Shown here in pieces: positions 1 to 32,136 of a DNA stretch of 64,000 nt. The DNA comes from Chrysomallon squamiferum (lineage: Eukaryota; Mollusca; Gastropoda; Neomphalida; Peltospiridae), in contig CM022670.1 in NCBI GenBank assembly GCA_012295275.1, forward strand, positions 11,160,583 through 11,224,582. The letters run 5' to 3'. Position numbers and translations under genes: made by a program. The stretch's first letter is position 1; every line of letters begins with the position of its first letter. A model generated the notes under the pieces. It had not been told where the DNA came from. It made no database searches and saw nothing but the letters and a program-made list of their open reading frames with translations.

Positions 1-841
1 TCATTATTTATTGTTTACTTGTGTATATATTATCTGCACAGTCCATATGAAATCAGTGCCACCATCACACTAATGCTTGCTAATGTAAGTTGTAACATAC
101 AGTTTTTTGTTTTATAATATTAATAATAATAATATGGATTTATTTGATAATCCGTTTTATTCTGTTGTTGTTTTTTATATATTTATTTTATTTTATTTTA
201 TTTTTTTTTATTATTATTATTATTTTTTTTTTTTTTTAACCCTGCACTTAATATAATTATAAGCAACTGTTTTACTTATTTACACGGAAAAGCTAAAATA
301 AATATGTTGATGATGAATAATTTGATTGTTGATGACATGCTTTTTAGCTGATCATTTTCAACAACTTAACACTAACATAAAAGCAACAGTATGTCCATAA
401 CACAAATGATGACAAGTCAGTTCCTGAAGTATGTAACCATTATGATTAGGCCATGGGTTAATACGCCCCTGACAAGTAGTATGACATCCCCGTATAATCT
501 GTGAAATCTTTCACATCTTTCTGTTTAAGATGAAATACAAAATCTTCGAACATAAAATAGTAAACTTTTAATAATCATGGAGTTGAGTTGACGATAAAAC
601 GACATTAATAGTATACGGAAACACCCTAAATTGGAGTATTAATCGTACTAAAACCCAATATATTGACTATTATTTGAGACATAAGCTAACTTTTTATAGA
701 ATTATATTAATTTAGTTTCAGACGACAACCAACCTTTCGAAGAATGTTCCTTAAAATTTCAAAACAGATAATATGATTTTTTAGAATAAAAAGTTTCACG
801 TTGACGTATATTTGCACATGCGTACAAATGTCAATAGGGAT
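1..841. other. AT-rich flank upstream of RPL9
   Basis: This stretch is AT-rich with short T tracts and no convincing exon. It contains the presumptive RPL9 promoter next to the TOP-like start at 842. I see no TATA box at the expected distance, which is usual for ribosomal protein genes. Confidence 0.5.
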
Positions 842-869
842 CTTCCTTTTCCGGTCTGAACGGCATCAG
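842..869 (+). promoter_or_regulatory. RPL9 noncoding first exon with TOP-like start
   Basis: A pyrimidine run CTTCCTTTTC begins at 842, followed by a short GC-richer leader and a consensus donor (CAG then GTAAAG) at 870. Ribosomal protein mRNAs of animals start with a C followed by pyrimidines, the 5' TOP motif that couples their translation to mTOR signalling. The exon would join the acceptor at 1767-1768, two bases before the start codon. The exact cap site and this junction are inferred from motif and position, not from transcript data. Confidence 0.7.
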
Positions 870-1770
870 GTAAAGTTCGTGTTATTTTGTGGAATCGCAA
901 TCTGACACTATTTTGTAATTCTTGCTGCATCCATTATTTACTGATACTGTATGAAATTATAAATTTTCTCTTCTTTCATAATATAACAGTTTCTGACAGT
1001 ATACTTTTTACGATAACTAGAAAACGTGTATATTAACACTCTTAATCTAATCGCAGTCATAAGGTGTCGATCATTATGAATATATATATATAATAGTGTA
1101 CTTCAGCAGTGTGCATAAAAGTGAAACAATATTCACTTTCAACAGTTAAGTTTATCAATTCTGAGTTTGCAAATTTAAGCAGTTAATGAGATAAACTGTT
1201 ATAACAATAAATATAAATGTGTTTGCAAGCCTAAATAACATTTTGAAATGAAAATAATCCGTCAAAACATCCCCAGCAAACCCTGTCAAAATCTCCCAAC
1301 CACTCACTGACTCAGCTAGAAATAAGTAAATGCTGTTAGCGTTAATCAAGTAAAACATGCTATTTAATTAGTGCTTTTATCATTGTTTTTATTTCACAGT
1401 GCTGTTAAAATGTAAATTCAAAGTAATAAATGGATTTACAAACATTTCAAGTACTTGCTTCCTGTTTTAAAGCTTTTTTCCGATGACAGAAAAGTTTGTG
1501 TATTAATTAATGCTAGTAACCAACAAGACAACAATTTGAAGCAATATATGGCCACACATTAGTATAAATACCCTTTATGATCAGAACAGAAAAATAGACA
1601 AAACAGTTCTTGAGAAAGTGCTTCCATATAATAGAACACAGTGATGATTTCAATTGAACTTACGAGTTTGAAATGGGGATGTTTCAACTGAAACAGACAC
1701 CACTTAATGTAAACAAATTTATTTATCATGTTAGCTTGTATTTATTTTTTATTTTTTATTTTTTTCAGCC

Positions 1771-3385
1771 ATGAAGACAATAATTACCACTGAGACGGTG
1801 TCAATTCCTAGTGGAGGTAATAGATTATTGCTGTACGATCACTTTGATGAAAAATATTATTCTTTCGCAGAGGCACCTGTATTCTGAATACCATTAAATA
1901 TAATTTTGTAATTGTGTATCTGTGTGTGCAAAAGTTCCTTTCTTTTTCCTCTTTTACTTTTATATGAGCTGTTATTTTTTTTTAATTATTTTTTTTTTGT
2001 AAATTCAAGCAGATGCTGCGGATCAGTCTGATAGTAAAATTACAGAGTTTGAAAAATATGTTAAATAAAACATCATTTCCTCATAAACATACACACGTAT
2101 TGTTTAAATATTTCAGTCACCGTGAAGGTGAAGGCAAGGAAGGTAACTGTAAGTGGCAGAAGAGGCACTCTGGTAAGAAGCTTCAGACATCTGCCAGTTG
2201 AAATGAAGATGGTTGGCAAGAAAACGCTGAAAGTGGACAAGTGGTTTGGCAAGCATAAGGAACTGGCTGCTACCAAAACGGTATGCTCCCACGTCGAAAA
2301 TATGATCAAGGGTGTCACAAAGGTAAAAATTAATCTTTTGTTTCGTTTTTTTTAAAAACTGATTCAATACAGGTACTTACTGATAGCCTGCTGGCATTTG
2401 TTGATGAATATAAAAGTTTCAGATGGTGTCTGATAAATAATTACATGCTTAGCCTGTGATGTACATGATTTGAAAGTTTATTTCTGTAACAAAAATAAAA
2501 TGTTCTAGCATATGACTAAGACGAAAATACAGTTATTGCATTTATAATTATCTAGTTAAATTAATTAATAATGTTAATATTATATCGTCGAGACGAAATT
2601 AAACCTGAGCAGAGCAATAACAAAAAAATTTATGTAGTGGTTTTAAAAAATGTCAACGTTGTGTAGACAACTTCAAGAAAACAAATATCATATTTAATTA
2701 ATTTTTTTCTTCTTCTTCTTTCATCTTTTTTCTTTTGTTAATATGTTAATAATTTCAGGGATTTATGTACAAAATGCGTGCTGTTTATGCCCATTTCCCC
2801 ATCAACATAGCCATATCTGATGATGGTACAAACGTGGAGATCAGAAACTTCTTGGGAGAAAAGTACACCAGACACGTCAGCATGCTGCCCGGAGTGAAGT
2901 TCTCAAACTCTAAAAACTTGAAGGATGAGTTTTTATTACAAGGAAATGATATTGAACTGGTGTCTAGATCAGGTAAAGTGAAATGTGATGAAGACGTTTA
3001 CAATATCGGGTTAATACACAGTTTAAACAAAATTCATCGTTATTTTTTTAATGAATATTTGAGTGTCTAGCTCTTGCTTTCTGCTACCAGAACTGTAAAC
3101 TTTGAAAGTATAAATAATACTAGTAACAGCCCAGTTGGTTTTATGAAACTTACAAGAATGTGCGGGTTTTTTAATTATTATTATTATTGGTCAGGCTACA
3201 TAATAAATTTATCAAGTTGTGTAATTATTAATTGAAATGCTTTTTTATGAAATGTTTTTAAAAAATAAATCCTCAATTTTTCAGCTGCTCTTATTCAACA
3301 GTCAACAACCGTGAAGGATAAAGATATCAGAAAATTCTTGGATGGAATTTACGTTTCAGAAAAAACCATAGTTGACCAGGAATAA
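1771..3385 (+). CDS. RPL9: 60S ribosomal protein L9 (uL6), complete
   Basis: Coding exons are 1771-1816, 2117-2322, 2759-2972 and 3285-3385. All introns are GT-AG, and the joined frame gives 188 residues and a TAA stop, close to the usual animal length of about 190. The start [10 protein letters not shown] matches the family start, and the ATG lies two bases after an acceptor with a long pyrimidine tract. Recognisable family blocks include [15 protein letters not shown] near residue 73, [31 protein letters not shown] and the C-terminal [15 protein letters not shown]. The protein has the two uL6 folds and sits at the base of the large-subunit stalk near the GTPase centre in the cytosol. The gene is intact and single copy here, so it is probably the functional locus and not a processed pseudogene, since introns are present. 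Confidence 0.97.
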
Positions 3386-3404
3386 ATGTTGTGTGAAAAA
3401 AGAC

Positions 3405-3410
3405 AATAAA
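3405..3410 (+). terminator. RPL9 polyadenylation signal
   Basis: AATAAA lies 20 bases after the RPL9 stop and is followed by a T/GT-rich stretch at about 3420-3450, the usual downstream element. A first AATAAA overlaps the stop codon at 3381-3386 and is less likely to be used. A very short 3' UTR is normal for ribosomal protein genes. Confidence 0.75.
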
Positions 3411-6400
3411 TCCGTTGACAGTCTTTTGTCTTTGTTTGATTGTCTTCTTTTCATAAAATGTTTGTGAAATCTTCAATCTTAACTATTAAATGGACATGGC
3501 GAAAAATGACAAAAGTTGAATAAACAAAATAGTTTTTTTTTAAAGTTTTTGACATGACTGTTTAGAAAACATACATAAAATGTTTACTCTTTCGGGTAAA
3601 TATTTCAGTTTTTTACAAATGGAAGTGCATATACAAAACGTTAAAGGTATGTAACATCACTCCTATAGGCATAACAAGTGGACATTTTTTTCTTTTGAAG
3701 TGTAAACAGATTAATTTCTTTGTTATTTTGTAAAAATACTTCTATATTGAATAATATATTGGTTTGGGTTGGAATCGTACTATAATGTTAAAATATATAT
3801 ATAAAAGTAACCATTTGTCATAAAAAAATAATCATTTTCACCATACATCCCCTTAAAAAAATGATTTTTTTTTTTTTTAAATTAACTGTTTTGCATCCAG
3901 GTTTGTTTAAAAGAAAGACTAATAGCAACATGGATGTTTAAATCACTCTGAACACTGAAAAAATAGAAATGTAAAAATTTGTGTGCAGTCATTTTAGAAA
4001 AAAATATAATACATAGGTTTTACAAAAGGTAATTTTCGATCTTGAGATAACTAAAAAAATAATAAATTGCAAAGATGAGTATTTTTGTTCAGTCCATTAT
4101 CAGAATGTCAAAAAAATCCATAAAGTATTCATCTGTTAAATTAATAAATATGCATAGACATTGCGAGATACTGACTGGTAGAAGAATTTTTTTTTTTTTT
4201 TTTTTTTTTTTACTATAGCTACTTGAAAATAAAAAATAAAATAATAAACCCTATAGGTTATTACATCTGTCTTCTAATACTTATTTTTTTTTATTACTTT
4301 TTTTATTATTTTTTTTTTTTTTTAATTTTTAATTTATTTATTTATTTTTGTTGAGAAAAGTAGCAACTGATAATGTCTCAAAAATATAATCAAGCTGAAC
4401 ATTCTTCAATGTCATGCGTGGCATATTTATATTTATATTCAATATGGGATTAGATTAGGATACAAAATTTTAATTTCTCCAGTAAACTCTGGCCTGGATC
4501 GAAGGAAATCGTTACAGCCCATTTATTTTTAAGACTGCTTTTCTCGTCAATACACCCGTTTCAGATTATGGTATGGACTGAGCATGCGCATTCTTATATT
4601 GTATACAGGAAGTCAAACAGACAATATACCGATACGTGCTATGTCTATTGTTTTAATTGAAGAAAAAAAACCAGTTGATGTTTAGAAAATAACAATACGA
4701 AACTTTGCAAATGTGAGGAAAAAATCGCGCATTTTGGCTTATTAACTAGGTCGACAGTTCGTTGAATGGTGAAATAAAATTAAAATTATTAAACTGTCAG
4801 TAATTGTTAAACAATCTGAACAACCATCAACAAATAAAACGTCATTAAGTGAAAAAAAAAAAAAAAATATATATAGCTTATTGCATTGGCTAGTGAATGT
4901 ATTTCATTTACTGTAGCTCCACTGAGCTCAGAATAAATGTTTAGGAACCATGGATCTGAGATTTAACTTACGTTGATATCGCCCAGGGCAAATTTAATGA
5001 AAAGGCGCTCCATGAAAAATGAATTAATATATTTATATTTAAAGCATAAAAATGCCATCCTAAAGTTGTTGCCAGTAGCAGATTACTTATTCATTGCATG
5101 AATGACAGTGAGGTAGATAAAATGTGCAATGATAAGTGTTATATATTACTGATCCACAAGCACGTAGATAATCCAAAACATTTTCTAAGTGAAAATGTTA
5201 ACACTCTATCGGGGACGTAATAGACAACATGACAGTTTTCCAAGCTAGCATAAAAAATTACAGTATGTTTATGGATTGAAATAAATGCGGGTCCTGTGCG
5301 GGTCCCCATAAATAAGAACTTTGAATATTCAGAGAGCGTCTTTTAAAAAGTACACCTCGACCTTCTGTTTAAAGGCTTTAAAACAACACATTATAGTCTA
5401 TTTCACTTCTTTTGGAAGAGTTCCTGAAAATGTATTAATCATCAAAGAGATTTCTCTTTGACATTTTACATGGAACTAACACTGAGTAAGTCCTGCAGGA
5501 TGAATCATTCACATGCACGAAATGTATCATAATGAATACATATCTAAACAGAATTCCTGTCAAAAGAGATGGCATTTCCTTTGTTGAGTAAGAATGATGT
5601 CATTCTGTTTCGAACATATGTTTTATATTTATGCGGAGATAAATCAGCGAATAAAATTGTTACGAATTATTGTACTTGCCATTTGCTTCTTTTTTCCTTC
5701 TTTTTTTTTTAAATCAGAAAATCTGACCTGATACACTATAAAATTAACAAAGTTGAAGATTCGGTGTTCTAAACCCGTAGGGCCCCAAAAACGACAATAC
5801 TGTAGTTTTAATCAAAATCTCAGATGTCCTGTCATTTTAAATTTATGATTATCTGCTATAGAATAACCCTACTGAAGAAGATAGCAGACGTTGCTGATGC
5901 TTTCGAAGGTCCCCAAAATATGGTTCACGCTTCGGGGCCGCCAAAATAGGGTTCCGGCCTTTGATGAAAATACATAATGTAATTTAAACTGTACCTGTCC
6001 TTGTACGATTAAATAGTTAAATAAAGGTACATTTTAACCAATCATAATCGGTTGACTGAAAGTCAGGATGTAGTTTGTCAGTCTACCAATTGCACCCTAG
6101 CATGTAAATTATATTCAAAACAAACCTAGTATTTGGCAGCTTGCGAAAGTTGTCAAATGGTTTACATTATTACGCAGCTGAATGAAAACCGGATGAAAAG
6201 CTAGTGAATGTTCTGGATAGCGTACGTGTTATTTGGATTATAAACAGATATCTAGCGAGAAACAAGAAAACGTCTGACGGATACAGATTTCTCGTTTTTT
6301 TTCATTTACAACATGTAAAACACGACTTGCTCTGATGTTGTTGATTGTCGAACGCGGAAGAGTTAGACGCCTACTCTAGTACTGATGGAACTCAGTAGTT

Positions 6401-7590
6401 TATTTCTTACAATACAGTCAGTTACAACAGTTCCTTCAGCATGTAAATTTTTAAATATATTTCTCAAAAGATATTGTAAAAAAAAAAAATAACATATGAA
6501 TTTAAAATCACGTACGCACGCACGCACGCAGACACACACACAAAACTGTGTCTGTGACTCATGGTTAATATTGCATATTTTTGTATTAGTTATTATAAAT
6601 ATTTTGTTTCTCTGAATAATCATGAAATCTGACATATTTGTATGCTTGTATTTGTCAAAACGCCTCTTAATACTGACTGAAAATATCTTGAAATTTACCA
6701 GTCATAATATTACATTTGCCATGATGTTTAATTTCTTTAAAATGTAGCTTTCTTTTGCGTACAGATGAATTTCCATTTATTTAACAAAATATAAATCATA
6801 AAAAATCCCCAAATTTGTAGGCAATAATAATTTTATCACGACATATATTAAACATACATATTTTTCTTTCTTTCTTTCTTTTTGCTGCATTTTTTATTTC
6901 TCTTAAAACATTACAAAAGTGTTAATCTTGAAAAGTGAAAAATAAAATGAGTTCGCTTTCAAACAAGTGGATCGCTAACAAAGTATTTCATAGATTTCTT
7001 GATCTTGTTGTCTGAGAAAAGTTATTACGGATATAACCACTAATATTCCATCATAAACAAAAATAATAGTAAAGTTTTGTTTTTAAACTGTCGACCGAAT
7101 AAAGACGTGTTCGAACCTTCATACAATTTTAAAAAAAATTTAATGACAGATTTCTGTGTAAAAATATCTGCTTCTTCTGTATTCGAGTTAAAATATAATT
7201 TGTATTTATTTTTGTGTGGTTTGGTTAATAAAGAAATGTAATGTAATTTTTTATTATTTTTTTTATTTATAATTTATGATGATCTGTCGTAGAACAGTCC
7301 CAATCAAGAAGACAAAAGTATTACCCAAACCTCAATGGTGCAAAGAACATAACAAACATTTCAAGCTGTTAAGAAGAGATAACAATTGTTTTTCCTTTCA
7401 GATATAACTCTTTTCTTTCTTTTTTTCCCACCGGAAGTCACTGCATTTTGTTATTGTTCCTAAACTGTAAAAATTAACTATTTTTGGTATATTTCTGCAA
7501 CATTTTTTGTCAAAGAAAAAAAAAAACAATTTTACACCCTACTGTATAATTTTATTTAGACAATAATTTTTTTTTTTTTTTTTATAAAAA

Positions 7591-7791
7591 GATGTAATAT
7601 AATGATTACAGTAATACTAATAATAACGATAATGATTATGATGACAACAAAAACAACAATAACAACAACAGTAATTATAAAAAAAAAAAATGGGAGATGA
7701 AATATAATAATTACACTGATACTAATAATAACGATGATGACAATGATGACAACAAAAACAACAATAATAATAATAGAACTTTTCAGATAGT

Positions 7792-7831
<40 letters not shown>

Positions 7832-7925
7832 AGATGAAATACAATGATACTAATAATAACAATGATAATAATGGTGACAACAAAAACAACAACAACAACA
7901 GCAACAACAATAATACAATTATATC
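7591..7925. repeat. Three-copy tandem repeat, unit about 105-120 bp
   Basis: Three consecutive blocks begin at about 7591, 7694 and 7831. Each runs GATG-A-ATA-AATGAT, then ACTAATAATAACGATGATGA-like sequence, then ACAACAAAAACAACAA. They are separated by A or T homopolymers. The order of the trinucleotide motifs is preserved, so this is segmental duplication of a compound microsatellite. Confidence 0.7.
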
Positions 7926-8736
7926 ACGTCTACAGCCAAACATGTATTGAAATGATGATCACAAGACTGCTGTAATAATATGTTAACATTTGGCAAAAAG
8001 CTGGTTGGGCGTTTCACCACACACATCTATGTCTGCGTTTAGGTCAAAGTAATCTTAACAAAAGGTGAAACTAACACGGACGAGTCCTAACAAACTATAT
8101 TTATTTTAAATGACAAAAACTAGATCTTTTTTTCTTCTCTTTGTTAAAAAAAAAAAAAAAAAGATTTGATAATATTAAATGTCATCAGATGTGAGGTCAT
8201 TTTTACGTCATTACTGGAACAAAATTGATGTCCGCCGGTCGCTCGCAACAAACTGCATCCCCTACAGCGTAAGTGGGACGCACCTATTCTTTTATAAGTA
8301 TTCTTTATAAAGCTTTGGTGTATTTTGATCAAAAAACACTACTACGATGTGTGTACGAGTGTGTGGTCAAAAACTGCGCCAATTACAAGACTCCTGAACA
8401 ATGTCGATACTCTTTTATTTTCAAGCTCTTTTCTCAGTCCAGTAAAAGTAATACTGAGTGAATGTTTTAATCGCTGTTCCAAGGAAATATAAGGTAAGTC
8501 GTTTATTAAACAGGTGACAGGTGCTGTCTCGGTAATACAAATGACAGTCACTTCCTACTTTAAGTTGGTTCTCTTCTTCTGATTACGTGAATGAAATTAT
8601 TCATAATGTGGTAGAGTTTATCTGCATATTTAATTAATCAAAATTATGGGAAAATAAGATAAGGAATACAAAAGAAAAAAATTCGTAGCAAAAGAATTGT
8701 TTAGATAGTTTATGGACGTCTTCTGTTTTACATTTT

Positions 8737-8739
<3 letters not shown>

Positions 8740-8826
<87 letters not shown>
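8740..8826. repeat. (AG)n microsatellite
   Basis: A near-perfect AG dinucleotide run of about 87 bases. It reads as poly Leu-Ser or poly Arg-Glu in shadow frames, which are not genes. Confidence 0.95.
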
Positions 8827-8827
<1 letters not shown>

Positions 8828-10414
8828 ATAATGTTCCCTGATGCAGTATTTTAAAATTTAAATTATGTATTTGCAATTTAAACATTTTGTTATTCTTCAT
8901 TTTATCAGAATTATTAATTATTTCGATTTCATACCATTGAAAAAACATATATATATATATTTTTTAAAATCTCAAGCACTCTCTCTTTGACGCAAATATT
9001 ACTACACCCTCAAAGGCAAATGAATATTTAATAATGTTCAGTCTTTGAAAAAGCTTATAGAATATTGATAAAAAAAAAACCAACTTTTGAATTGCGTACG
9101 TAATACCTAACAAGAATAATTATTACTGTTCTATTCTGTATTTTTTTGAATTGTTGATAATAGAGATATTTTCAAAAGGTCACAAAGGGTGTCAAAACCG
9201 GAGCGTCACGTTATAAACGATAGTTACAGACTCGTTAATGTCGCCAGTGTGTACACACACACTTGTTTTTTAAATCACGGTTATCGGGACTGCTTCAGAG
9301 GGCGTGATTCGAATTTGTGTGAGAAACTCTTTCCACCACAAGGACACTTATACTTTAATTCCAGTTTAAAAGATTCACTTAGTTGCTTTGATGTTTAAAT
9401 GATAAACTGCAGATGTGCAAACAAAAAAAAGAATTGCAAACAGCCAATTCCGTTCTGAACATAGAATTTTTGGGGGAAAAAAATCGTGAAATTTATAATG
9501 TGAAAAGTAGATTCGATGAATTAAAAATATATGTTCAAAATAAAAATAAAAAAATAAGATAAAATGAAACGAACTGAAATGAAATTAATAAAGTGAAATA
9601 AAAAAAATAAACTAAAATAAAGTAAAGTAAAGTAAAGTAAAACTAAACTAAATTAAATTAAATTAAATTAAATTAAATAAATAAATAATTGTTACTTCTG
9701 TTTTAAAAACGATTTCTACTGTGATCACAGTACATGATCGCTTTCATCAATTTTGGGTTTGGTCTTGTTGATTTACATCTTCTTCAGGAATTAAAAAAAA
9801 CCTTCAAAATTTATTATTTTATAACACTTGTTGCGAATAAATTCATTTGGCTTTTATCTGCCGAAAAAACGACGAACACTTTAAAAAAATATACCCACTC
9901 ATAAAAAAAATTATACTTGAAGAGAAAAAAATAAATAAATAAAATCAACATAAACTGATATTTTTTTTATCTTACTACAATTATAGATATTCGTGACATT
10001 GTATTAAGATACTGCGTTGGCTTTTTAGACTTTTAAGATATCACAAATGTCGGAGAAAAAAACCTATCAGACTCTTAAGTATGCAACCTTTACTGTTGTT
10101 TATACGAGTTTAGATTGCGTTTGTAAAGTGCACTTAGGTTTTCTTCTGTAGCATCTGCACATTGGGATCCCGCTGTGTATGTGCATGGGCGTGTGTATTT
10201 ATATATATATATTAATATGTTGATATATGATTTCGTATGTGTGTGTTGCGCTTATTTAAGAGAAATAAGAAGAAGAAGAAAAAAAAAATATATATATATA
10301 TATTTATTTAATGTATGTCATGATGCAATTATTATTTCCTACATATTTGGGGATTTTTTTTTAGATTTATATTTTGTGATTCGAGAGTATTTTTATTTGA
10401 TATTAGTTACATAT

Positions 10415-10845
10415 ACACATACCTATATACATACATATGTACGTACATACATACATTCGTACGTATACATAGACACACACACACACACATACATACATAC
10501 ATACATACATACATGGTTGTCTCGGAGGCCGACCGGTAACAGCGTCCACCTTCGGAGTGCGGGCGAATGGATGCCTAACGTTCGAGTCTCGTCAGCGGAA
10601 TCTGACGGGTTTGTGAGGTCGTGATTGAACTTTGTCCTCCTGCGCCAGTGCTTTCGAGAATATGGTCTATGTGCAGAGTCTATTCAGACGTACGTAAGAC
10701 AGAGAATATTCAAACTCCTAAACTACATACATATATACATACATATACGTATACACACACACACTCACACACACATATATACATATACATATATACACAC
10801 ATACATACATATACATATACAAACAGACATACATACACAAAATGA
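10415..10845. repeat. TACA/CA/TA compound microsatellites around a unique core
   Basis: TACA and CA/TA tracts occupy about 10415-10515 and 10725-10840. Between them lies a GC-richer unique segment that carries the tRNA-like SINE candidate. Confidence 0.8.
10510..10620 (+). mobile_element. Candidate tRNA-derived SINE head
   Basis: This GC-rich island breaks sharply from the surrounding microsatellites. It has a B-box-like GTTCGAGTC at 10580-10588 and, about 50 bases upstream, a looser A-box-like stretch around GGCCGACCGGTAACAGCG. This is the internal promoter arrangement of RNA polymerase III genes. It does not fold obviously as a functional tRNA, and flanking TACA/CA tracts could be a tail or an insertion target. 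The right boundary is uncertain and may extend to about 10700. Family identity is unknown. Confidence 0.45.
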
Positions 10846-11440
10846 ATTTCAAATTGCTAACATATTCTACACTTGCATACCTAAACTTTTCTTTCTCGGT
10901 ATCTTTTTCAGCACACCCTTCTACCTTGTAAATAAATCTCACAAATTTCACCACAATTAAAATAGTCCTTCCCGTTAATTCTGGGTGTGTGCATACGCTT
11001 GTGCAATCTAGATGTTGGTCGCGGTATTTCACAGATTCCAGCCTTGCGTAAATCAGTGTACTTTCTCGGGTAGATCAAACAAAGCAGACGACAAAGACGA
11101 GTGTGTGTATGGGGAGGGAGGGAGGGTGACAGCAGTTCTCGAGTGACAGGGAAAGTATTCAGATCTTTGACAGACGGAGACTAACAGAATCAAATAACAG
11201 CGTAAAGACGGCATTCTATGTGTTATATTATACACTAGACATCAGGCTCATGTTCGTCGCCTCTGTGTGTGTTTTTTTAAATCGAATTTTTTACGTATGT
11301 ATATGCGAGTGCGTGCCTGTATGGTGTATGAATGTAATGTGTGTGTACTCGTGTATGCATGTACGTAGGAACGGTTTAACCTGTGTTTGAATGTATGTAT
11401 ATGTATATGTATATGTATATCTATCTATCTGTCTATATAA

Positions 11441-11547
<107 letters not shown>

Positions 11548-12320
11548 TTTATATATATTTTTATGTATGTTTATATATATGTCTTTATGTATGTATACAC
11601 ATTCATACATACATCACATACGTTTAAACATATATATATATACATATACGCACACACTCACATATACATGTCTATGTACATGTTTATGCAAGTATGCACA
11701 GTGCGGGTGTTTGTGTGTTTGCATAATGTCTTGTTCATGATGTCTTGCTATATTTATACAAGGATTTTATTTTAGAGGTTTTGTTTACCTTTGAGATACA
11801 TGTTATAAGTACTTGTTATATAATTTTATTTTTATTTTTTTTTTTATTTTTTTTTTTTCACTGTAACGGTTATCTGTATTATTATAATGCAACATAATCA
11901 AAATGTGACCCAGTATAAATTGTTATTTTTCTGTGGATAAAACGTGACCTCATTCAGATTTAAAGTAGACTCTTTTATTTTATTTTATTTTATTTTATTT
12001 TATTTTTTATTATTATTATTATTTTTTTAATTTAAATTTACTCTTTAAATTATTTACTTTTTTTCATTATGGAAGTCTGTTGAAGTTTATTTAATTACTT
12101 AAACAAAATCTACTAATAACTTTTACGTATTTATTAGACAATTGTTATTAAGAGTTGCGTCCCTTCCGTAATAACTAATTCTTTTTTAATACCTTTTATA
12201 TCTTAATATAATAAAACAAAACAGTAGCTTCACACATATTTAAAAAAATAAAGTGTAAAGTAGTTATATAATACTGAATAGAAATTAAAATAAAATGCTT
12301 AATTTAATTATATCACTGTT

Positions 12321-12321
<1 letters not shown>

Positions 12322-12373
<52 letters not shown>

Positions 12374-12388
12374 TAATAATAATAATGA
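12322..12388. repeat. (AAT)n microsatellite
   Basis: An ATA trinucleotide run about 110 bases upstream of the first candidate coding exon of the FAS1 gene. Confidence 0.9.
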
Positions 12389-12501
12389 CGATGACGATAA
12401 TTATGACCATACGACGACAGCAACAATATGTATATTTACACACCTGATTAATTAATCTTCTTACAAATTTATTTAAGGATAATATTTTTCAGTTACTGAC
12501 A

Positions 12502-30830
<18,329 letters not shown>

Positions 30831-31312
30831 ACAGACAGACAGACACCTATCTCCATGTACAGCTAGACTAGAAGAATGTGATTCTTTAATACCAAAGGCA
30901 ACAACATCAAATGTACTGAGAGGGTAATGATGGTGAAAAGATGATACATGTTGTAACAGAATGGATTTCCGCTTTTACCATGAAAAGAATACCTGATAAT
31001 GGTTGCCTTAATTTTTGATATATTAATAGCATTGTTTACCAATAATGTAAGAAGAGAATCTTCAAAAGTTAGCAAAACATGTTAATTTGACTGAATGAAA
31101 AAAAACAAAAGAACATGTTTTAAAAAATATTAAATAACCTGTGAAGGAAGTTTTCCAAAATAATGTCCCATCAAAATGTTCTCACCTTCAGGACCAGTAG
31201 CATAATCAGGCACAAAATAGTTTAAGTTAAGAAGTTAAGCAGTGAAAATGAAAACAGTTTTTGATTTGCCTGGTTTTAAATTGGTCCAAAAATCGGTCCA
31301 AAAATCTGGATG

Positions 31313-31318
31313 AATAAA
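31313..31318 (+). terminator. Candidate polyadenylation signal of the FAS1 gene
   Basis: AATAAA lies about 480 bases after the FAS1 gene stop. Other AATAAA motifs occur further on (for example near 32459), so the true 3' end could be later. Matrix protein genes often have long 3' UTRs. Confidence 0.35.
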
Positions 31319-32005
31319 GCAGATCTTCGATCAGTATGTTAAAACACTGCATAGAAATTGCTTAACCTGACAATTATAAACTGATGTTTTTAACACTGTT
31401 TGTTTTAGCAATGTTAAAACTTCTCTGAACAGAGTACTGTTAGCATCAGTTGTTGTTATGAAGAATTCAGCAGACTAACAGGCTGAACAGGTTTTTGTTG
31501 ATGCTGCCTTTCTGTTGATCACAAAATATTTAAAACAATAATGCTGTAATATAATAATAGTGTAATTTTAATAGTTTTTTAATAATGAAATTTGACATAT
31601 TTAATGTACTCAATTCTTCTACCTGTTAAAAAAATGCTGTCATCAATAGCTAAAATGTCTATTCTTGGTCTGAAGCAAGAGGCAAACTGGTGCAAATGAA
31701 AGGAAAAGGTTTTCACCTGTTTCTGGTAGATGGTGATGATGATGAAAGAGGAAAAGCAGACTTGAAAAAAACAAAAGAAAAACTGTCACCTTAATCATTC
31801 TAATTACTGTTTGATGAAAATCAGTCACCTCAAAACCTTTTCCCACAGTTCATAAAAATCTCAGTCAGATACAGTATAAAATGTAAGTAAACCAGGAATT
31901 CCTTGAGACTGAACAAATAAATAACAGGCTACATATTCCTGGTTTTCTTTTAGAGGTTCCTTTGCCTTCCAATGACCACAGGTTTAAGTGATGCAGGCCA
32001 TCATT

Positions 32006-32136
32006 ATTTACAAAATAAGACCGAAACATATTTCTTACTTAGCCTATTACACTTTAATGATTTACCACGTAATTTGTTTTAATTAGCAATACATAATTAG
32101 TAAATGTATTAGAGCCATCATAGTTTCTGCCTGCAG
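32006..32136. repeat. Dispersed repeat, copy 1
   Basis: About 131 bases beginning ATTTACAAAATAAGACCGAA and ending CTGCCTGCA, nearly identical along its length to 48089-48219. It has no obvious terminal inverted repeat, poly-A tail or pol III box, so its class is unknown. Confidence 0.8.

Noticed and set aside
870-3284. C/D box snoRNA candidates in RPL9 introns (GTGATGA at 1641 with CTGA at 1688; similar pairs in other introns)
   Set aside because: The C-to-D distance is short, I see no convincing terminal stem and I cannot identify an rRNA guide match. Motifs this short are expected by chance in four introns.
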